Part shown: positions 8,686-20,523 of the stretch, piece by piece | Layout: each line of letters opens with the position of its first letter | Position numbering within the stretch: position 1 is the first letter of the stretch | NCBI RefSeq assembly: GCF_000179235.2 | Contig: NZ_CP039373.1 | Coordinates: 1,705,860 to 1,769,859 of the forward strand | DNA length: 64,000 nucleotides | Direction: 5' to 3' | From: Synechococcus sp. CB0101 | GTDB lineage: Bacteria; Cyanobacteriota; Cyanobacteriia; PCC-6307; Cyanobiaceae | The notes under the pieces: model-generated | Seen by the model: the letters and a program-made list of their open reading frames with translations, nothing else | Database searches by the model: none | Told to the model about the DNA's origin: nothing | Position numbers and translations under genes: made by a program

Positions 8686-10599
8686 TTGGACGTGCCTGCC
8701 TCAACCGATCAGGTGATTGCCGGCCGCTATCGGCTCGAGCGCCGGCTGTCCGCCACCGAACGGAGTGAGCTCTGGCGGGCATGCGATCAGCTGGCCGGCG
8801 AGGCGCCCGTGGCCCTGCGCTGCATTCCGGCGGAGCAGCCCACGCTGCAAGCCGAAGTCCGCAGCCTCTGGCCGCGGCTGCAGGGGGTGCTGCATCCGCA
8901 GGTGCCTCGCTTCGGGGAGCTGATCGAGCAAGACGGCGCCCTGTGGCTGCCGCGTGAATGGCAGGAGGGCAGCACCTTCGCCGAGTTGCTGCAGGGCCGG
9001 CGGGAGCGGCAACTGGTGTTTGGCGCCGGCGAGGTGTTGTTGCTGCTCCGGCAGCTGTTGCCGGCTCTGGCGGTGCTCCATAGCCAGGAGCTCTGCCACG
9101 GCGATCTCAGCCCCGCCAACCTGCTGCGCCGCGACCGCGACGGCCTGCCCGTACTCCTCGATTTCGGCCCGGGTGGGGTGACACCGGGTTACGCCCCGCC
9201 CGAGCGGAGCCGCGGCGAGGCGCCAGCGCCCTGGATGGACCTCTACAGCCTGGCGGTGGTGGCGCTGGTGCTGCTCAGCGGCGAGGAACCGGCTCAGCTG
9301 CTCGATCCGACCACGCTCGCCTGGCGCTGGCCCGTGAGCCTGGATGCGTTGCCGGCCTTGCAGGAGGTGTTGGCGCGCCTGCTCAGCACCGCCCCTGAGG
9401 AGCGCTTCCCCTCGGCATCGGCGACCCTGCAGGCCCTGCAACAGATCCCGATGCCTGACAGCACCGGGCCCGTGGCCCGGGCCGATCGCACCGTGGTGCT
9501 CGTGCCATCGCCAGCTGCTGCTGAACCCGCCCTGCCGGTGGTAGCGGCTGGGGCCACTTCTCCAGCCGCAGCTCTCTTACCGCGCACGCGTCAGGAGCTG
9601 AAGGAGGAGGCCGCCGAGGGCCGTTTGTGGCCGGTGGTAATCGCCTTGGTGGTGTCGGCGGTGTTGGGAACCGGGCTGGGCTGGTTGGTGCTGAGCCGTG
9701 GCCGGGTCTCGGGCCCTACGGCGGCGCCGAGCTTGCAGTTGCCCAGCAGCCTGCCGCCGGCGGAGGTGAATCAGCGTCAGCAGCTGCTTAATCGCCTGCG
9801 GGCCTTGCAGATTGATCGGGGCTGGTTTCTCAAACTCGTGGATGCCAGCCTGCTGGCCCAATACCCCGAGCGGGGCGGGCGGCTGCCCAGCGACAGCCTG
9901 GATGACGCACCGCTGCGCAAGGTGTGGAACCAGCTGGCGGAAGACTGGCTGAGCCGTGTGGAACAGCTGCCTCTAGAGCTGCGCACCCGGCTCGGACGCT
10001 TCACCGCCGGTGATTGGCGCCGCCGCCAATCGGCGCTAGTGAGCCAGGGCTTGAGTGGTGCAGTGGTGGAGCAGCTGGTGTCGGGCAGCGCTCAGAACCT
10101 GTTACCTGGGCGCGCCGGCAGTGAGATCCCGCCGGAGCCTTTCCGCCAGCTTTGGTATGCCGCTGCGGAGCAAGGCCTGGCCCAGGTGCGCATCGAAGCG
10201 ATTCAGGCCCGGCTGGGGGAAACCACGGTGATCTCAGCGTCGGTACCAGCGGGTGGCGCGCGCCTGTTTCCGATTCGCTTGCCGGTGGGTAGTGGCCTGG
10301 TGCTGGGGGTGAACGGTTCGCCCCTGATGCAGATGAGCGTGTTTGGCGCTGATGGCGCCGTGCTGGAGGCCCGTGGCCCCCTGCGGGTGGTGAATCTCGG
10401 TGAGGTGCGGCGCTCGCCGGTTCAATTACTGGTGACCAACGAAGGCTTGGCCGCGGCGCTGATCACCCTGTCGCTGCGCGCCGATCCGGCGGCGCTGCGT
10501 CCCGTGGCCCCGCCCGAGCCTCCGTCAGCGCCTCTGAACGCCCCTCTCGCGCCGGCCAGGCCGGAAGCTGCTCAGCAACAGCCTGAGGACACCAACTAA
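8686..10599 (+). CDS. Membrane-anchored Ser/Thr kinase-like protein, possible pseudokinase
   Basis: 637 residues. A kinase-like domain (about 12-255) keeps HGD (138-140) with LSPANLL, DFG (159-161) and an APPE-type sequence (170-173). The glycine-rich loop is replaced by LSATERSELW, and the beta-3 lysine appears as R45 in VALRC, so ATP handling may be altered. An Ala/Pro linker leads to one membrane helix (about 314-336) and a C-terminal extracytoplasmic region of about 300 residues with no family I recognise. The C-terminus is Pro-rich. The start is TTG 8686, with GTG 8692 as the alternative. It sits between cysK and convergent smpB, a conserved picocyanobacterial position. Confidence 0.8.
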   Translation: MDVPASTDQVIAGRYRLERRLSATERSELWRACDQLAGEAPVALRCIPAEQPTLQAEVRSLWPRLQGVLHPQVPRFGELIEQDGALWLPREWQEGSTFAELLQGRRERQLVFGAGEVLLLLRQLLPALAVLHSQELCHGDLSPANLLRRDRDGLPVLLDFGPGGVTPGYAPPERSRGEAPAPWMDLYSLAVVALVLLSGEEPAQLLDPTTLAWRWPVSLDALPALQEVLARLLSTAPEERFPSASATLQALQQIPMPDSTGPVARADRTVVLVPSPAAAEPALPVVAAGATSPAAALLPRTRQELKEEAAEGRLWPVVIALVVSAVLGTGLGWLVLSRGRVSGPTAAPSLQLPSSLPPAEVNQRQQLLNRLRALQIDRGWFLKLVDASLLAQYPERGGRLPSDSLDDAPLRKVWNQLAEDWLSRVEQLPLELRTRLGRFTAGDWRRRQSALVSQGLSGAVVEQLVSGSAQNLLPGRAGSEIPPEPFRQLWYAAAEQGLAQVRIEAIQARLGETTVISASVPAGGARLFPIRLPVGSGLVLGVNGSPLMQMSVFGADGAVLEARGPLRVVNLGEVRRSPVQLLVTNEGLAAALITLSLRADPAALRPVAPPEPPSAPLNAPLAPARPEAAQQQPEDTN

Positions 10600-10640
10600 G
10601 TCGGTGCTCGCTCGGACGGCGTTTGGTTGGCGCCTGATCG

Positions 10641-11141
10641 TCAGAACCGCGCGATGGCGGCTTTGGCGTCCTTGATGTCTTGCTTGCGGCGCTCTTCCTG
10701 GCGTTTGTCGTGCAGCTTTCGGCCTTTGCCCAGGCCGATCGTGGCCTTGATCCAGGAGCCTTTCAGGTGCAGGTTGAGCGGGATCAGGGTGAGGCCTTTC
10801 TGATCGAGGGCCACGCGCAGTTTGTCGATCTCGCGGCGGTGGGCCAGGAGCGGGCGTACGCGTAGGGGGTCGTGGTTGAAATAGGCGCCAGCGTGGCTGT
10901 GGGGGGAGATGTGCACGTTGTGGAGCTGCAGCTGGCCGTTGCGGATCAGGCAGAAGCCATCGCGCAGGTTCACCTGGCCAGCCCGGATCGATTTCACCTC
11001 GGTGCCCAGCAACTCCACCCCGCATTCGAGGGTTTCGAGAATCTCGTATTGATGGCGCGCAAAGCGGTTGTCCGCCAGCAGCTTGTTGGCGGCATCCCGC
11101 AGGGCTTTGGCGCTCTTCTTGCCCCCGCCCTTGGCCATCAC
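10641..11141 (-). CDS. smpB: SsrA-binding protein (tmRNA partner)
   Basis: 166 residues (165 if the second ATG is used). SmpB binds tmRNA and brings it to stalled ribosomes for trans-translation. The core motifs are [56 protein letters not shown] and RKLLLHRREI-like [13 protein letters not shown]. The basic C-terminal tail [17 protein letters not shown] enters the mRNA channel in the family. It is divergent from ruvB and convergent with the kinase gene. tmRNA itself is not in the window. Confidence 0.97.
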   Translation of the reverse strand: MMAKGGGKKSAKALRDAANKLLADNRFARHQYEILETLECGVELLGTEVKSIRAGQVNLRDGFCLIRNGQLQLHNVHISPHSHAGAYFNHDPLRVRPLLAHRREIDKLRVALDQKGLTLIPLNLHLKGSWIKATIGLGKGRKLHDKRQEERRKQDIKDAKAAIARF

Positions 11142-11207
11142 CCTCGCCGTTGCTGCACCGACCCTAGAGATCTCCCGTCCCGCCGCCAGCGCCGGTACCC
11201 TCGAGCG

Positions 11208-12296
11208 ATGGCGATCGTGTCTTCCGGATCAGGCTCCGCCGCCGCTCGCGGGCCGCGGGAGCCACGGCGCCTGGTTGATCCTGTGGTCCACGCCAGCGAG
11301 GAGAGCACAACAACTTCCCCAGAGGCGCCGATCCAGCGGGAAGACTCGCTGCGCCCCCGCCGCCTGGCCGACTACATCGGCCAGCGGGAGCTCAAGCAGG
11401 TGCTCGGCATTGCGGTGGAAGCCACTCGCGCCCGGGAAGAAGCCCTCGATCACGTGCTGCTCTATGGCCCGCCGGGCCTGGGCAAAACCACCATGGCGCT
11501 GGTGTTGGCCGAAGAGCTTGGGGTGCGCTGCCGCATCACCAGTGCGCCGGCCCTGGAGCGCCCCCGCGACATCGTTGGTCTGCTGGTGAACCTCGAGCCG
11601 CGGGAGCTCCTGTTCATTGATGAGATCCACCGGCTCAACCGCGTGGCTGAGGAGATCCTCTATCCGGCGATGGAAGACTTCCGCCTCGATCTCACCGTGG
11701 GCAAAGGCACCACCGCCCGCACCCGCAGCCTGCCCATTGCGCCTTTCACCCTGGTGGGAGCCACCACCCGCGCCGGTTCGCTCAGTTCACCGCTGCGGGA
11801 TCGCTTTGGCCTGATCCAGCGGTTGGAGTTCTACGGGCTCGACGACCTCCAGGCGATCGTGCTGCGCGCCGCCGGCCTGTTGCAGATCGAGCTCGACTCC
11901 AGCGCCGCCCTCGAGGTGGCCCGCCGCTGCCGCGGCACTCCCCGCATTGCCAATCGCCTGCTGCGGCGTGTGCGCGACGTGGCAGCTGTGGGTGGCCACG
12001 GCCGCGTGAGCCCCGACTTGGTGCATGAGGCCCTCAGCCTGCACCGGGTGGACGGGCGCGGCCTGGATGCCAGTGACCGCCGCCTGCTGCACTTGCTCCA
12101 GCACGGCTATGGCGGGGGGCCCGTGGGGCTCGACACCCTGGCGGCCGGCCTCGGCGAAGATCCCGCCACGCTTGAAGCCGTCGTGGAACCGTTTCTACTG
12201 CAGCAGGGTTTGCTGCAGCGCACGCCGCGAGGTCGTGTGATCACCGAAGCAGGCTTGGCCCATCTGCAGGCCCATCCGGAGCCCAGCGCCGCGTGA
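11208..12296 (+). CDS. ruvB: Holliday junction branch-migration helicase RuvB
   Basis: A 362-residue AAA+ motor that drives RuvA-bound Holliday junctions. Walker A GPPGLGKT is at 87-94, Walker [10 protein letters not shown] at about 135-143, sensor/arginine-finger region [19 protein letters not shown] at about 183-201, and a winged helix near the C-terminus ([15 protein letters not shown]). The frame opens far upstream over smpB, but ATG 11208 is the first start outside that gene. It leaves a 45-residue low-complexity leader before [16 protein letters not shown], as in many cyanobacterial RuvBs. The TPR gene starts 4 nt after its stop. Confidence 0.97.
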   Translation: MAIVSSGSGSAAARGPREPRRLVDPVVHASEESTTTSPEAPIQREDSLRPRRLADYIGQRELKQVLGIAVEATRAREEALDHVLLYGPPGLGKTTMALVLAEELGVRCRITSAPALERPRDIVGLLVNLEPRELLFIDEIHRLNRVAEEILYPAMEDFRLDLTVGKGTTARTRSLPIAPFTLVGATTRAGSLSSPLRDRFGLIQRLEFYGLDDLQAIVLRAAGLLQIELDSSAALEVARRCRGTPRIANRLLRRVRDVAAVGGHGRVSPDLVHEALSLHRVDGRGLDASDRRLLHLLQHGYGGGPVGLDTLAAGLGEDPATLEAVVEPFLLQQGLLQRTPRGRVITEAGLAHLQAHPEPSAA

Positions 12297-12300
12297 CCCA

Positions 12301-13071
12301 ATGACGGCCCTTCTCTCCGTGCTCTTGAGCCTGCAGCTGCTGGCGGCTACAGCTTTGCCGCAGCTGTTTGATCAGGCCCTCAGCGCCAGCCGCGATGGCG
12401 ATTTCCGCCGGGCCCTGCCCCTCTGGGATCAGGTGCTGGAGCTGGCGCCGGACGACGCCGCTGCCTGGAGCAACCGCGGCAATGTGCAGCTGGCCCTGGG
12501 GGATCCCCAGGCGGCCATCGCCGATCAAACCCGAGCGATGGAGCTCGATCCCATCAGTGCTGATCCCCATCTCAACCGCGGCACGGCGGAGGAAGCCCTG
12601 CAGCGCTGGGATGCGGCAGAGGCGGATTACCGCTGGATCCTGGAGGCCAATGCAGCGGCGGGGGAGCCGCCGGATGCCTCGGCGCTCTACAACCTCGGCA
12701 ACGTGCAGGGTTCCCGCGGCCAGTGGACAGACGCCCGCGACAGTTTTGTGGAAGCGGCGGATACGCGACCAGGCTTCGCGATGGCCCGCTCCAGTGCCGC
12801 CTTGGCTGCGTTTCAACTGGGAGAACTCGATCAGGCGGAGGCGGAGTTGCGCCGGCTGATCAGGCGTTATCCCCTGTTTGCTGACGCCCGCGCTGGCCTC
12901 ACGGCGTTGCTCTGGCGGCGGGGAGCGCGGGGCGAGGCGGAAAGCCACTGGGCTTCGGCGTCGGGGCTCGATCCGCGCTACCGGCAGCCAGAATGGCTGC
13001 TCGAGATACGGCGCTGGCCCCCTGAGCCGGTGCAGGCTCTCAGCGATTTCCTCGCCCTCGATAACGGATGA
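12301..13071 (+). CDS. TPR-repeat protein with N-terminal signal sequence
   Basis: 256 residues. A hydrophobic leader (about 2-20, LLSVLLSLQLLAATALP) suggests export or a membrane anchor. About five TPR-like helical pairs follow: ALSASRDGDFRRALPLWDQ, AWSNRGNVQLALGDPQAA, PHLNRGTAEEALQRWDAA, ALYNLGNVQGSRGQWTDA and ARSSAALAAFQLGELDQA. TPR proteins are protein-protein adaptors. In photosynthetic organisms several assist photosystem assembly, but nothing here identifies the client. It is packed between ruvB (4 nt) and the M20 gene (4-nt overlap), implying one transcript. Confidence 0.85.
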   Translation: MTALLSVLLSLQLLAATALPQLFDQALSASRDGDFRRALPLWDQVLELAPDDAAAWSNRGNVQLALGDPQAAIADQTRAMELDPISADPHLNRGTAEEALQRWDAAEADYRWILEANAAAGEPPDASALYNLGNVQGSRGQWTDARDSFVEAADTRPGFAMARSSAALAAFQLGELDQAEAELRRLIRRYPLFADARAGLTALLWRRGARGEAESHWASASGLDPRYRQPEWLLEIRRWPPEPVQALSDFLALDNG

Positions 13072-14243
13072 ATGCAGCGCAGCTCAAGGCGGCCGTGGCC
13101 GCGCAGCTGCCGGAACTGGTGGCGATCCGCCGCCATCTGCATGCCCACCCTGAGTTGAGCGGTAATGAGCATCAAACGGCTGCTCTGGTGGCCGGTGAGC
13201 TGCGCAGCCTTGGCTGGCGGGTTCAGGAGGGTGTCGGGCGCACGGGGGTGCTGGCGGAGTTGGGGCCTGAGCGCGCCCCGATCGTGGCGCTGCGGGTGGA
13301 TTTGGATGCTCTGCCGGTGGAGGAGCGCAGTGGTGTGCCCTATGCCTCCGTGCATCAGGGTTTGATGCACGCCTGCGGCCACGACATCCACACCACGGTG
13401 GGGTTGGGGGTGGCGCGGATCCTGGCGCCCCTGGCGGATCAGCTCACCGCTCGGGTGCGTTTGCTGTTTCAGCCCGCTGAGGAAACGGCCCAGGGTGCCG
13501 CCTGGATGCGCGCTGATGGCGCCATGGAGGGGGTGGAGGCGCTGTTCGGCGTGCATGTGTTCCCCAGCCTGGAGGCGGGCAGCATCGGCGTGCGCAGCGG
13601 CAGCCTCACGGCCGCGGCGGGTGAGCTGGAGGTGGAGGTGCTCGGGGAAGGCGGCCATGGGGCGCGCCCTCACCAGAGCACCGATGCGATCTGGATCGCG
13701 GCGCGGGTGGTGAGCGGTTTGCAGGAGGCGATCAGCCGCCGCCTGGATGCCCTGCACCCGGTGGTGGTGAGCTTTGGGCGGATTGAAGGTGGCAAGGCCT
13801 TCAACGTGATTGCCGATCACGTGCGCCTCCTGGGCACGGTGCGCTGTCTGGATCTGGAGCTGCATGCCCAGCTGCCGGGCTGGATTGAAGACACCGTGAA
13901 GGCGATCTGCACTGGCTATGGCGGCGAGGCCCGCGTGCGCTACCGCTGCATCTCGCCGCCGGTGCACAACGATCCCGAGCTCACCCAACTGGTGGCAGAC
14001 GCGGCCACGGAGCTGTTAGGGCGCCAGCAGGTGCTGTGGTTGGAGCAGCCCTCACTGGGCGCCGAGGATTTCGCGGAACTGCAGCAGGGCACCCGCGCCA
14101 CGATGTTCCGGTTGGGGGTGGCGGGGCCCGAGGGCTGCACGCCCCTGCACAGCAGTACCTTCCGGCCCGATGAGGCTTGTCTGGCCGTGGGGGTGGAGGT
14201 GCTCAGTGCCAGCCTGCTGCGCTGGATGGAGGCCTGCCGCTGA
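13068..14243 (+). CDS. M20-family metal-dependent amidohydrolase
   Basis: 391 residues of the N-acyl-amino-acid/IAA-amino-acid hydrolase branch of M20 peptidases. Metal-site motifs are HACGHDIHTT (101-110) and QPAEE (135-139), with a dimerisation domain including GEGGHGARPHQSTDAIW and a C-terminal LGAEDFAEL. These enzymes cleave amide bonds of N-acylated amino acids or related conjugates in the cytosol; the substrate cannot be told from sequence. The ATG overlaps the TPR stop, and its TGA overlaps the next ATG (TGATG), so it is part of a coupled operon. Confidence 0.93.
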   Translation: MNAAQLKAAVAAQLPELVAIRRHLHAHPELSGNEHQTAALVAGELRSLGWRVQEGVGRTGVLAELGPERAPIVALRVDLDALPVEERSGVPYASVHQGLMHACGHDIHTTVGLGVARILAPLADQLTARVRLLFQPAEETAQGAAWMRADGAMEGVEALFGVHVFPSLEAGSIGVRSGSLTAAAGELEVEVLGEGGHGARPHQSTDAIWIAARVVSGLQEAISRRLDALHPVVVSFGRIEGGKAFNVIADHVRLLGTVRCLDLELHAQLPGWIEDTVKAICTGYGGEARVRYRCISPPVHNDPELTQLVADAATELLGRQQVLWLEQPSLGAEDFAELQQGTRATMFRLGVAGPEGCTPLHSSTFRPDEACLAVGVEVLSASLLRWMEACR

Positions 14244-14467
14244 TGGCTTCCCGTTCGCCCCTCAGCCGTGATCTCCTGGCCCTGGCCACGCCGCTGTTGA
14301 TCGTGTTGGGTCTGGTGGGCCTGGTGCTACGCCAGGGTTCCGATCGACTCCAAGCCGTGCCGGCCCTGGTGATCGGCGTGGCGTTGCTGGTGCAGAGCGC
14401 CTGGAGTCGCCGCCGTCGCCGCCGGGCGTTGCTCAACGCTCTGCAGGATCAGCGCGGTCAGTGCTGA
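14243..14467 (+). CDS. Small two-helix membrane protein
   Basis: 74 residues with two hydrophobic segments (about 9-26 and 38-53), then a strongly basic stretch of seven arginines within about ten residues and a short helical tail. It is predicted to be an inner-membrane hairpin with a positive cytoplasmic end. The start ATG overlaps the stop of the M20 gene (TGATG), so it depends on translational coupling. A longer in-frame version reaching into the M20 gene is less likely. Function unknown. Confidence 0.65.
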   Translation: MASRSPLSRDLLALATPLLIVLGLVGLVLRQGSDRLQAVPALVIGVALLVQSAWSRRRRRRALLNALQDQRGQC

Positions 14468-14509
14468 CCCAAACTGAAGCGCAAGGCCGCGTTCCCCCAG
14501 ATCGTCCCG

Positions 14510-15100
14510 ATGGATTTCGATGCTCTGAGGGAGGCGATTGCTTCCGATAACCCGGGCCGGGCCCGCCCCGCCCTTGCCAGCCTGGTGGAGGCCACCCCCG
14601 AACAGGCGGAACCCCTGTTGCTCTTGGGCCTGCAGCAGAACGACATGCTGCTGCGCCAGCTGAGTTGCTCCGGGTTGGGCCACAAGCCCACACCGGCGGG
14701 CTGGGAGCCTCTGGTGCACGCTCTCCAGCACGATCCAGAGGTGGCGGTGCGGGCTGAGGCGGCCAATGCCTTGGTGAGTCATGGCTTTGAGCGGGCATGG
14801 CCGCTGGTGCTGGAGGCTTTCGAACGGGAACGGGAGTGGCTGCTGCGTTGCAGCGTGCTTTCGGCGGTGGCGGAGCACCCGGAGGTGCAGCCTGAGCAGC
14901 TGCTGTGCCTGGCCCGGTTGGCGATCGCCGATACCGACGGCACGGTGCGGGTTGGTGGCACCGAGATCCTCGGGCGTCTGGTGCGCGAAGCCGATCCGGC
15001 GTCTTCCGCGGCTGAGCAGGCCCGTGCCGAGCTGCGGCGCCTCCAGCAGGACGGGGACCATCGCGTGGTGGCCGCGGCGCTGAATGGCCTGCAGCACTGA
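14510..15100 (+). CDS. HEAT-repeat protein
   Basis: 196 residues forming about four to five HEAT-like helical repeats, for example HDPEVAVRAEAANALVSHG and REWLLRCSVLSAVAEHPE. There is no signal or membrane segment. HEAT proteins in cyanobacteria include phycobilin lyases and NblB-type factors, but the lyase-specific residues cannot be judged here. This one is better described as a conserved HEAT adaptor upstream of thiC. It is separated from the small membrane protein by 42 nt and from the TPP riboswitch by 29 nt. Confidence 0.75.
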   Translation: MDFDALREAIASDNPGRARPALASLVEATPEQAEPLLLLGLQQNDMLLRQLSCSGLGHKPTPAGWEPLVHALQHDPEVAVRAEAANALVSHGFERAWPLVLEAFEREREWLLRCSVLSAVAEHPEVQPEQLLCLARLAIADTDGTVRVGGTEILGRLVREADPASSAAEQARAELRRLQQDGDHRVVAAALNGLQH

Positions 15101-15113
15101 GCTTTTTCAGCCT

Positions 15114-15122
15114 TGCTAGGTT
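15114..15122 (+). promoter_or_regulatory. Possible extended -10 element of thiC
   Basis: TGCTAGGTT has an extended -10 form (TG-N-TAGGTT). Seven nt downstream, at about 15129-15130, the conserved first bases of the TPP riboswitch begin, which is where a transcript start would be expected. No strong -35 is seen, as is common for extended -10 promoters. Confidence 0.35.
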
Positions 15123-15129
15123 GATGGGG

Positions 15130-15208
15130 TCACTAGGGGTGCCCCTGCACTGGGGCTGAGATCACACCCTCCGAACCTGATCCGGGTCATGCCGGCGCAG
15201 GGAAGTGA
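15130..15208 (+). ncRNA. TPP riboswitch (THI element)
   Basis: The segment contains the conserved THI-box parts in order: an opening stem strand TCACTAGGGGTGCC, CTGAGATCACACCC, CGAACCTGATCCGGGTCATGCCGG in pieces, and GCGCAGGGAAGTGA, which pairs with the opening strand. It precedes thiC by 70 nt. In this family, thiamine pyrophosphate binding lowers expression of thiamine synthesis genes. No hairpin followed by a T run lies between the element and thiC, so control of translation start is more likely than transcription termination. Confidence 0.95.
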
Positions 15209-15272
15209 GAAGAGAACCTCAGGCTGCGCCCCGTTGTTGCCGGTTTTGCCGGTTCCTTCACTTTCGCCGTAG

Positions 15273-17145
<1,873 letters not shown>

Positions 17146-17157
17146 CGCATCGGCATT

Positions 17158-17182
17158 AAAAAAGCCCCGACATCGTCGGGGC
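17158..17182 (-). terminator. Intrinsic terminator downstream of tktA
   Basis: On the minus strand, a perfect 8-bp GC-rich stem (GCCCCGAC / GTCGGGGC) with a 3-nt loop is followed by six T residues. It begins about 25 nt after the tktA stop and is oriented to end the acpP-fabF-tktA transcript. Confidence 0.92.
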
Positions 17183-17207
17183 CGTTGCAGTTTGAACTCC
17201 TTGCGGA

Positions 17208-19223
17208 TCAGCCCAGGGCCTTGGCCTTAGCCACCACGTTGTCGACGGTGAAGCCGAACTTCTCCATCAGCACGGGGCCAGGGGCAGAAGCACCGAAGCG
17301 GTCGATGGAAACGGTGTCGCCCTCGAAACCGGTGTACTTGTGCCAGCCGAAGCTGCTGGAGGCTTCCACCACCAGGCGCTTGCGGCAGGCGGCGGGCAGC
17401 ACGCTCTCGCGGTAGGCGGCGTCCTGCTCTTCGAACAGGTCGACGCAGGGCATGGAAACCACGCGTACGTTCTTGCCTTCGGCGCGCAGTTGTGCAGCAG
17501 CCTTCACGCAGAGGTCGAGCTCGGTACCGGTGCCGATCAGGATCAGATCAGGGGTGCCGTTGCTGTCTTCCAGGATGTAACCACCCTTCGCCACGTGGTC
17601 AGCGTTGGAGTTGGCCTGGTTGGCCATCGCCTGACGGCTGAGGAACAGCACGGTGGGGCGGTGGCGGTTGGCCACGGCCACCTTGTAGGCACCGCTGGTT
17701 TCGTTGCCGTCGCCAGGACGGATCACCAGCATGTTGGGGATCGAGCGCAGGCTGGCCAAGGTCTCGATCGGCTGGTGGGTGGGGCCGTCTTCGCCCAGAC
17801 CGATGGAATCGTGGGTGAGCACGTAGATCACACCCAGCTCGCTCAGGGCCGAGAGGCGCATGGCGCCGAGCATGTAGCCAGCGAACACGCAGAAGGTGCC
17901 GCCGTAGGGCACCAGGCCGCTGCCGTGATACGCGAGGCCATTGAGGATGGCGCCCATGGCGTGCTCGCGCACACCGAAGTGCAGGTAGCGGTTGGCTTCA
18001 GCGCCCTTCTGGAAACCACCCTCGCCCTTGATGTCGGTGAGGTTGGAGTGGGTGAGGTCGGCGGAACCGCCGATCAGCTCGGGCAGGTTGGGGCCGATGG
18101 CGTTGAGGCAGTTGTAGGAGTGCTGGCGGGTGGCCAGGCCCTTGTCGTCAGCGCTGTAGCTGGGGAGGTTGGCGTCCCAGCCTTGGGGCAGCTCACCACG
18201 CAGCTGACGCTCGAACTGAGCGGCTTCGGTGGGGTACTTGGCGCGATAGTCGGCCAGGGTGGCGTTCCAGGCGGCTTCAGCGGCAGCACCGCGCTCAATC
18301 GCTTGGCGCCACTGGTTGTATGACTCCTGGGGCACCTCGAATTCGCCGTACTCCCAGCCCAGGTTCTTGCGGGTGAGGGCGGCTTCATCAGCACCGAGGG
18401 CGGCACCGTGCACACCAGCAGTATTGGCTTTGTTGGGGGAGCCGTAGCCGATGGTGGTGGTCACCTTGATCATCGACGGGCGATCGGTGACAGCCTTGGC
18501 TTCTTCGATGGCCTTGGCGATTCCAGCTAGGTCGGTGTTGCCGTCCTGCACGTGGATGGTGTGCCAGCCGTAGGCCTCGTAGCGCTTCAGCACATCCTCG
18601 GTGAAGGAAACGTTGGTGTTTCCGTCGATGGTGATGTGGTTGTCGTCGTAGAGGGCGATCAGCTTGCCCAGGCCCAGGTGGCCGGCCAGGGAGGCGGCTT
18701 CGCCGCTCACACCTTCCTGGTGGCAACCGTCGCCCATGATCACGTAGGTGGTGTGATCAACGAGCGTGCAGTCGGGCTTGTTGAACTTGGCGGCCAGATG
18801 GGCTTCGGCCATGGCCAGACCCACGGCGTTGGCAATGCCCTGACCCAGAGGGCCGGTGGTCACTTCCACGCCGGCGGTCTCGAAGGTTTCGGGGTGACCG
18901 GGGGTCTTGGAGCCCCATTGGCGGAACTGCTTGATGTCCTCGATGGTCACCGAGTCGTAACCGGTGAGGTGCAGCAGCGCGTAGAGCAGCATGCAGCCGT
19001 GGCCGGCCGACAGCACGAAGCGGTCGCGGTTGAACCACTTGGGGTTCTTGGGGTTGTGCTTCAGGAACTTGTCCCAGAGCGTGTAGGCCATGGGAGCGCA
19101 ACCCATGGGCAGACCGGGGTGGCCGGAGTTGCTCTTGTTGATCGCGTCCACCGCCAGGAAGCGGATGCTGTTGACGCAGAGGGAGTCGACGGACTGATTT
19201 CCAGCGACGGGAGCGGCGACCAT
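17208..19223 (-). CDS. tktA: Transketolase
   Basis: A 671-residue thiamine-diphosphate enzyme that moves two-carbon units in the Calvin cycle and pentose phosphate pathway. N-terminal SGHPG (33-37), the ThDP motif GDGCHQEG (164-171) and the central [16 protein letters not shown] block are intact; the C-terminal domain ends normally. It is the third gene of acpP-fabF-tktA, 45 nt after fabF, and is closed by a strong terminator. Demand for ThDP links it functionally to nearby thiC. Confidence 0.98.
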   Translation of the reverse strand: MVAAPVAGNQSVDSLCVNSIRFLAVDAINKSNSGHPGLPMGCAPMAYTLWDKFLKHNPKNPKWFNRDRFVLSAGHGCMLLYALLHLTGYDSVTIEDIKQFRQWGSKTPGHPETFETAGVEVTTGPLGQGIANAVGLAMAEAHLAAKFNKPDCTLVDHTTYVIMGDGCHQEGVSGEAASLAGHLGLGKLIALYDDNHITIDGNTNVSFTEDVLKRYEAYGWHTIHVQDGNTDLAGIAKAIEEAKAVTDRPSMIKVTTTIGYGSPNKANTAGVHGAALGADEAALTRKNLGWEYGEFEVPQESYNQWRQAIERGAAAEAAWNATLADYRAKYPTEAAQFERQLRGELPQGWDANLPSYSADDKGLATRQHSYNCLNAIGPNLPELIGGSADLTHSNLTDIKGEGGFQKGAEANRYLHFGVREHAMGAILNGLAYHGSGLVPYGGTFCVFAGYMLGAMRLSALSELGVIYVLTHDSIGLGEDGPTHQPIETLASLRSIPNMLVIRPGDGNETSGAYKVAVANRHRPTVLFLSRQAMANQANSNADHVAKGGYILEDSNGTPDLILIGTGTELDLCVKAAAQLRAEGKNVRVVSMPCVDLFEEQDAAYRESVLPAACRKRLVVEASSSFGWHKYTGFEGDTVSIDRFGASAPGPVLMEKFGFTVDNVVAKAKALG

Positions 19224-19268
19224 GGGGCTACGGGTAAAAAACGGTGTGAGGAGCGGAGTGACCGCGAG

Positions 19269-20516
19269 CTAGTTCAGCCGGCGGAACGCCAGACAAACGT
19301 TGTGGCCGCCGAATCCGAAGGAGTTGGACAGCACCACATTGAGTTTGTGTTCCCGGGCTTGATTGGGAACGACATCCAGATCACACGCGGGATCCGGATT
19401 TTGGTAGTTGATGGTAGGCGGCACCAGGTTGTGACCAATGGCCAGGACAGCGGCCACGGCTTCAATGCCGCCGCTACCACCCAACAGGTGACCTGTCATC
19501 GACTTGGTGGAACTCACCGGGATCTGCAGCGCGCGCTCACCGAGGGAGGCTTTGATCGCTGAGGTTTCGTTGAGGTCGTTGGCGGGGGTGCTGGTGCCGT
19601 GGGCGTTGACGTAGTCCACGGCGCTGGCCTCAAGCCGCGCATCGCGCAGGGCCAGGCGCATCGCCTCAGCACCACCCACGCCGCCCGGTGAAGGGGAGGT
19701 GATGTGGTGGGCATCGCAGGTCATGCCATAACCCACGATTTCAGCGAGGATCTCAGCGCCACGGGCCTGAGCGTGCTCCAGGCTTTCGAGCACCAGCACG
19801 CCGGCACCCTCGCCGATCACAAAGCCATCGCGCTCCGCATCAAAGGGGCGGCTGGCGGTGGCGGGATCGTCGTTGCGGAACGACAGCGCCTTGGCGCTCG
19901 CGAAACCGGCCACGCCCAGGGGTGTGATCGCTGATTCAGCACCACCGCAAACCATGGCGTCGGCTTGGCCCAGCTGGATCAGCCGGAAGGCATCACCGAT
20001 GGCGTTGGATCCGGCGGCACAGGCGGTGGCCACGGCGGTGCTGGGGCCCTTGGCGCCGATCGCGATCGCCGTCAGGCCCGTGGCCATGTTCGGGATCATC
20101 ATCGGCACGGTGAACGGGCTCACCCGCGACGGACCCTTATCGGCCAACACATGGGCCTGGGTTTCCATCATCAGAAGGCCGCCCACGCCGGAGCCGATGG
20201 CGGTACCAACGCGATGGGCGTTGCTGTCATCGATCATGAGGCCGGCATGGGCCACGGCCTGCTTGGCCGCCACAACGCCGAACTGGCAGAACCGGTCCCA
20301 GCGCTTGGCCTCCTTGGGCTCAATGTAGGCGGAGGGATCGAAATCCTTCACCTCAGCGGCAAAACGGCAGGCATGAGCTGACGGATCGAACAGGGTGATC
20401 CCTGCCACCCCGTTCCGTCCTGTGCTCAAGCCTTCCCAATAGGAAGCAACATCGTTGCCGATCGGTGTGACCGCGCCGAGACCGGTGACGACGACGCGGC
20501 GGAGACCCTCCACCAT
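19269..20516 (-). CDS. fabF: 3-oxoacyl-ACP synthase II
   Basis: A 415-residue KAS II condensing enzyme of fatty acid elongation. The catalytic triad is visible: C166 in TACAAGS, H306 in NAHGTSTP and H343 in MTGHLLGGSGG. Length is standard. It follows acpP by 7 nt, so carrier protein and condensing enzyme are made together, and precedes tktA. Confidence 0.98.
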   Translation of the reverse strand: MVEGLRRVVVTGLGAVTPIGNDVASYWEGLSTGRNGVAGITLFDPSAHACRFAAEVKDFDPSAYIEPKEAKRWDRFCQFGVVAAKQAVAHAGLMIDDSNAHRVGTAIGSGVGGLLMMETQAHVLADKGPSRVSPFTVPMMIPNMATGLTAIAIGAKGPSTAVATACAAGSNAIGDAFRLIQLGQADAMVCGGAESAITPLGVAGFASAKALSFRNDDPATASRPFDAERDGFVIGEGAGVLVLESLEHAQARGAEILAEIVGYGMTCDAHHITSPSPGGVGGAEAMRLALRDARLEASAVDYVNAHGTSTPANDLNETSAIKASLGERALQIPVSSTKSMTGHLLGGSGGIEAVAAVLAIGHNLVPPTINYQNPDPACDLDVVPNQAREHKLNVVLSNSFGFGGHNVCLAFRRLN

Positions 20517-20523
20517 CAGTTCC

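Noticed and set aside
10872-11207. Long N-terminal extension of RuvB
   Set aside because: It overlaps smpB on the opposite strand; ATG 11208 yields the normal protein.
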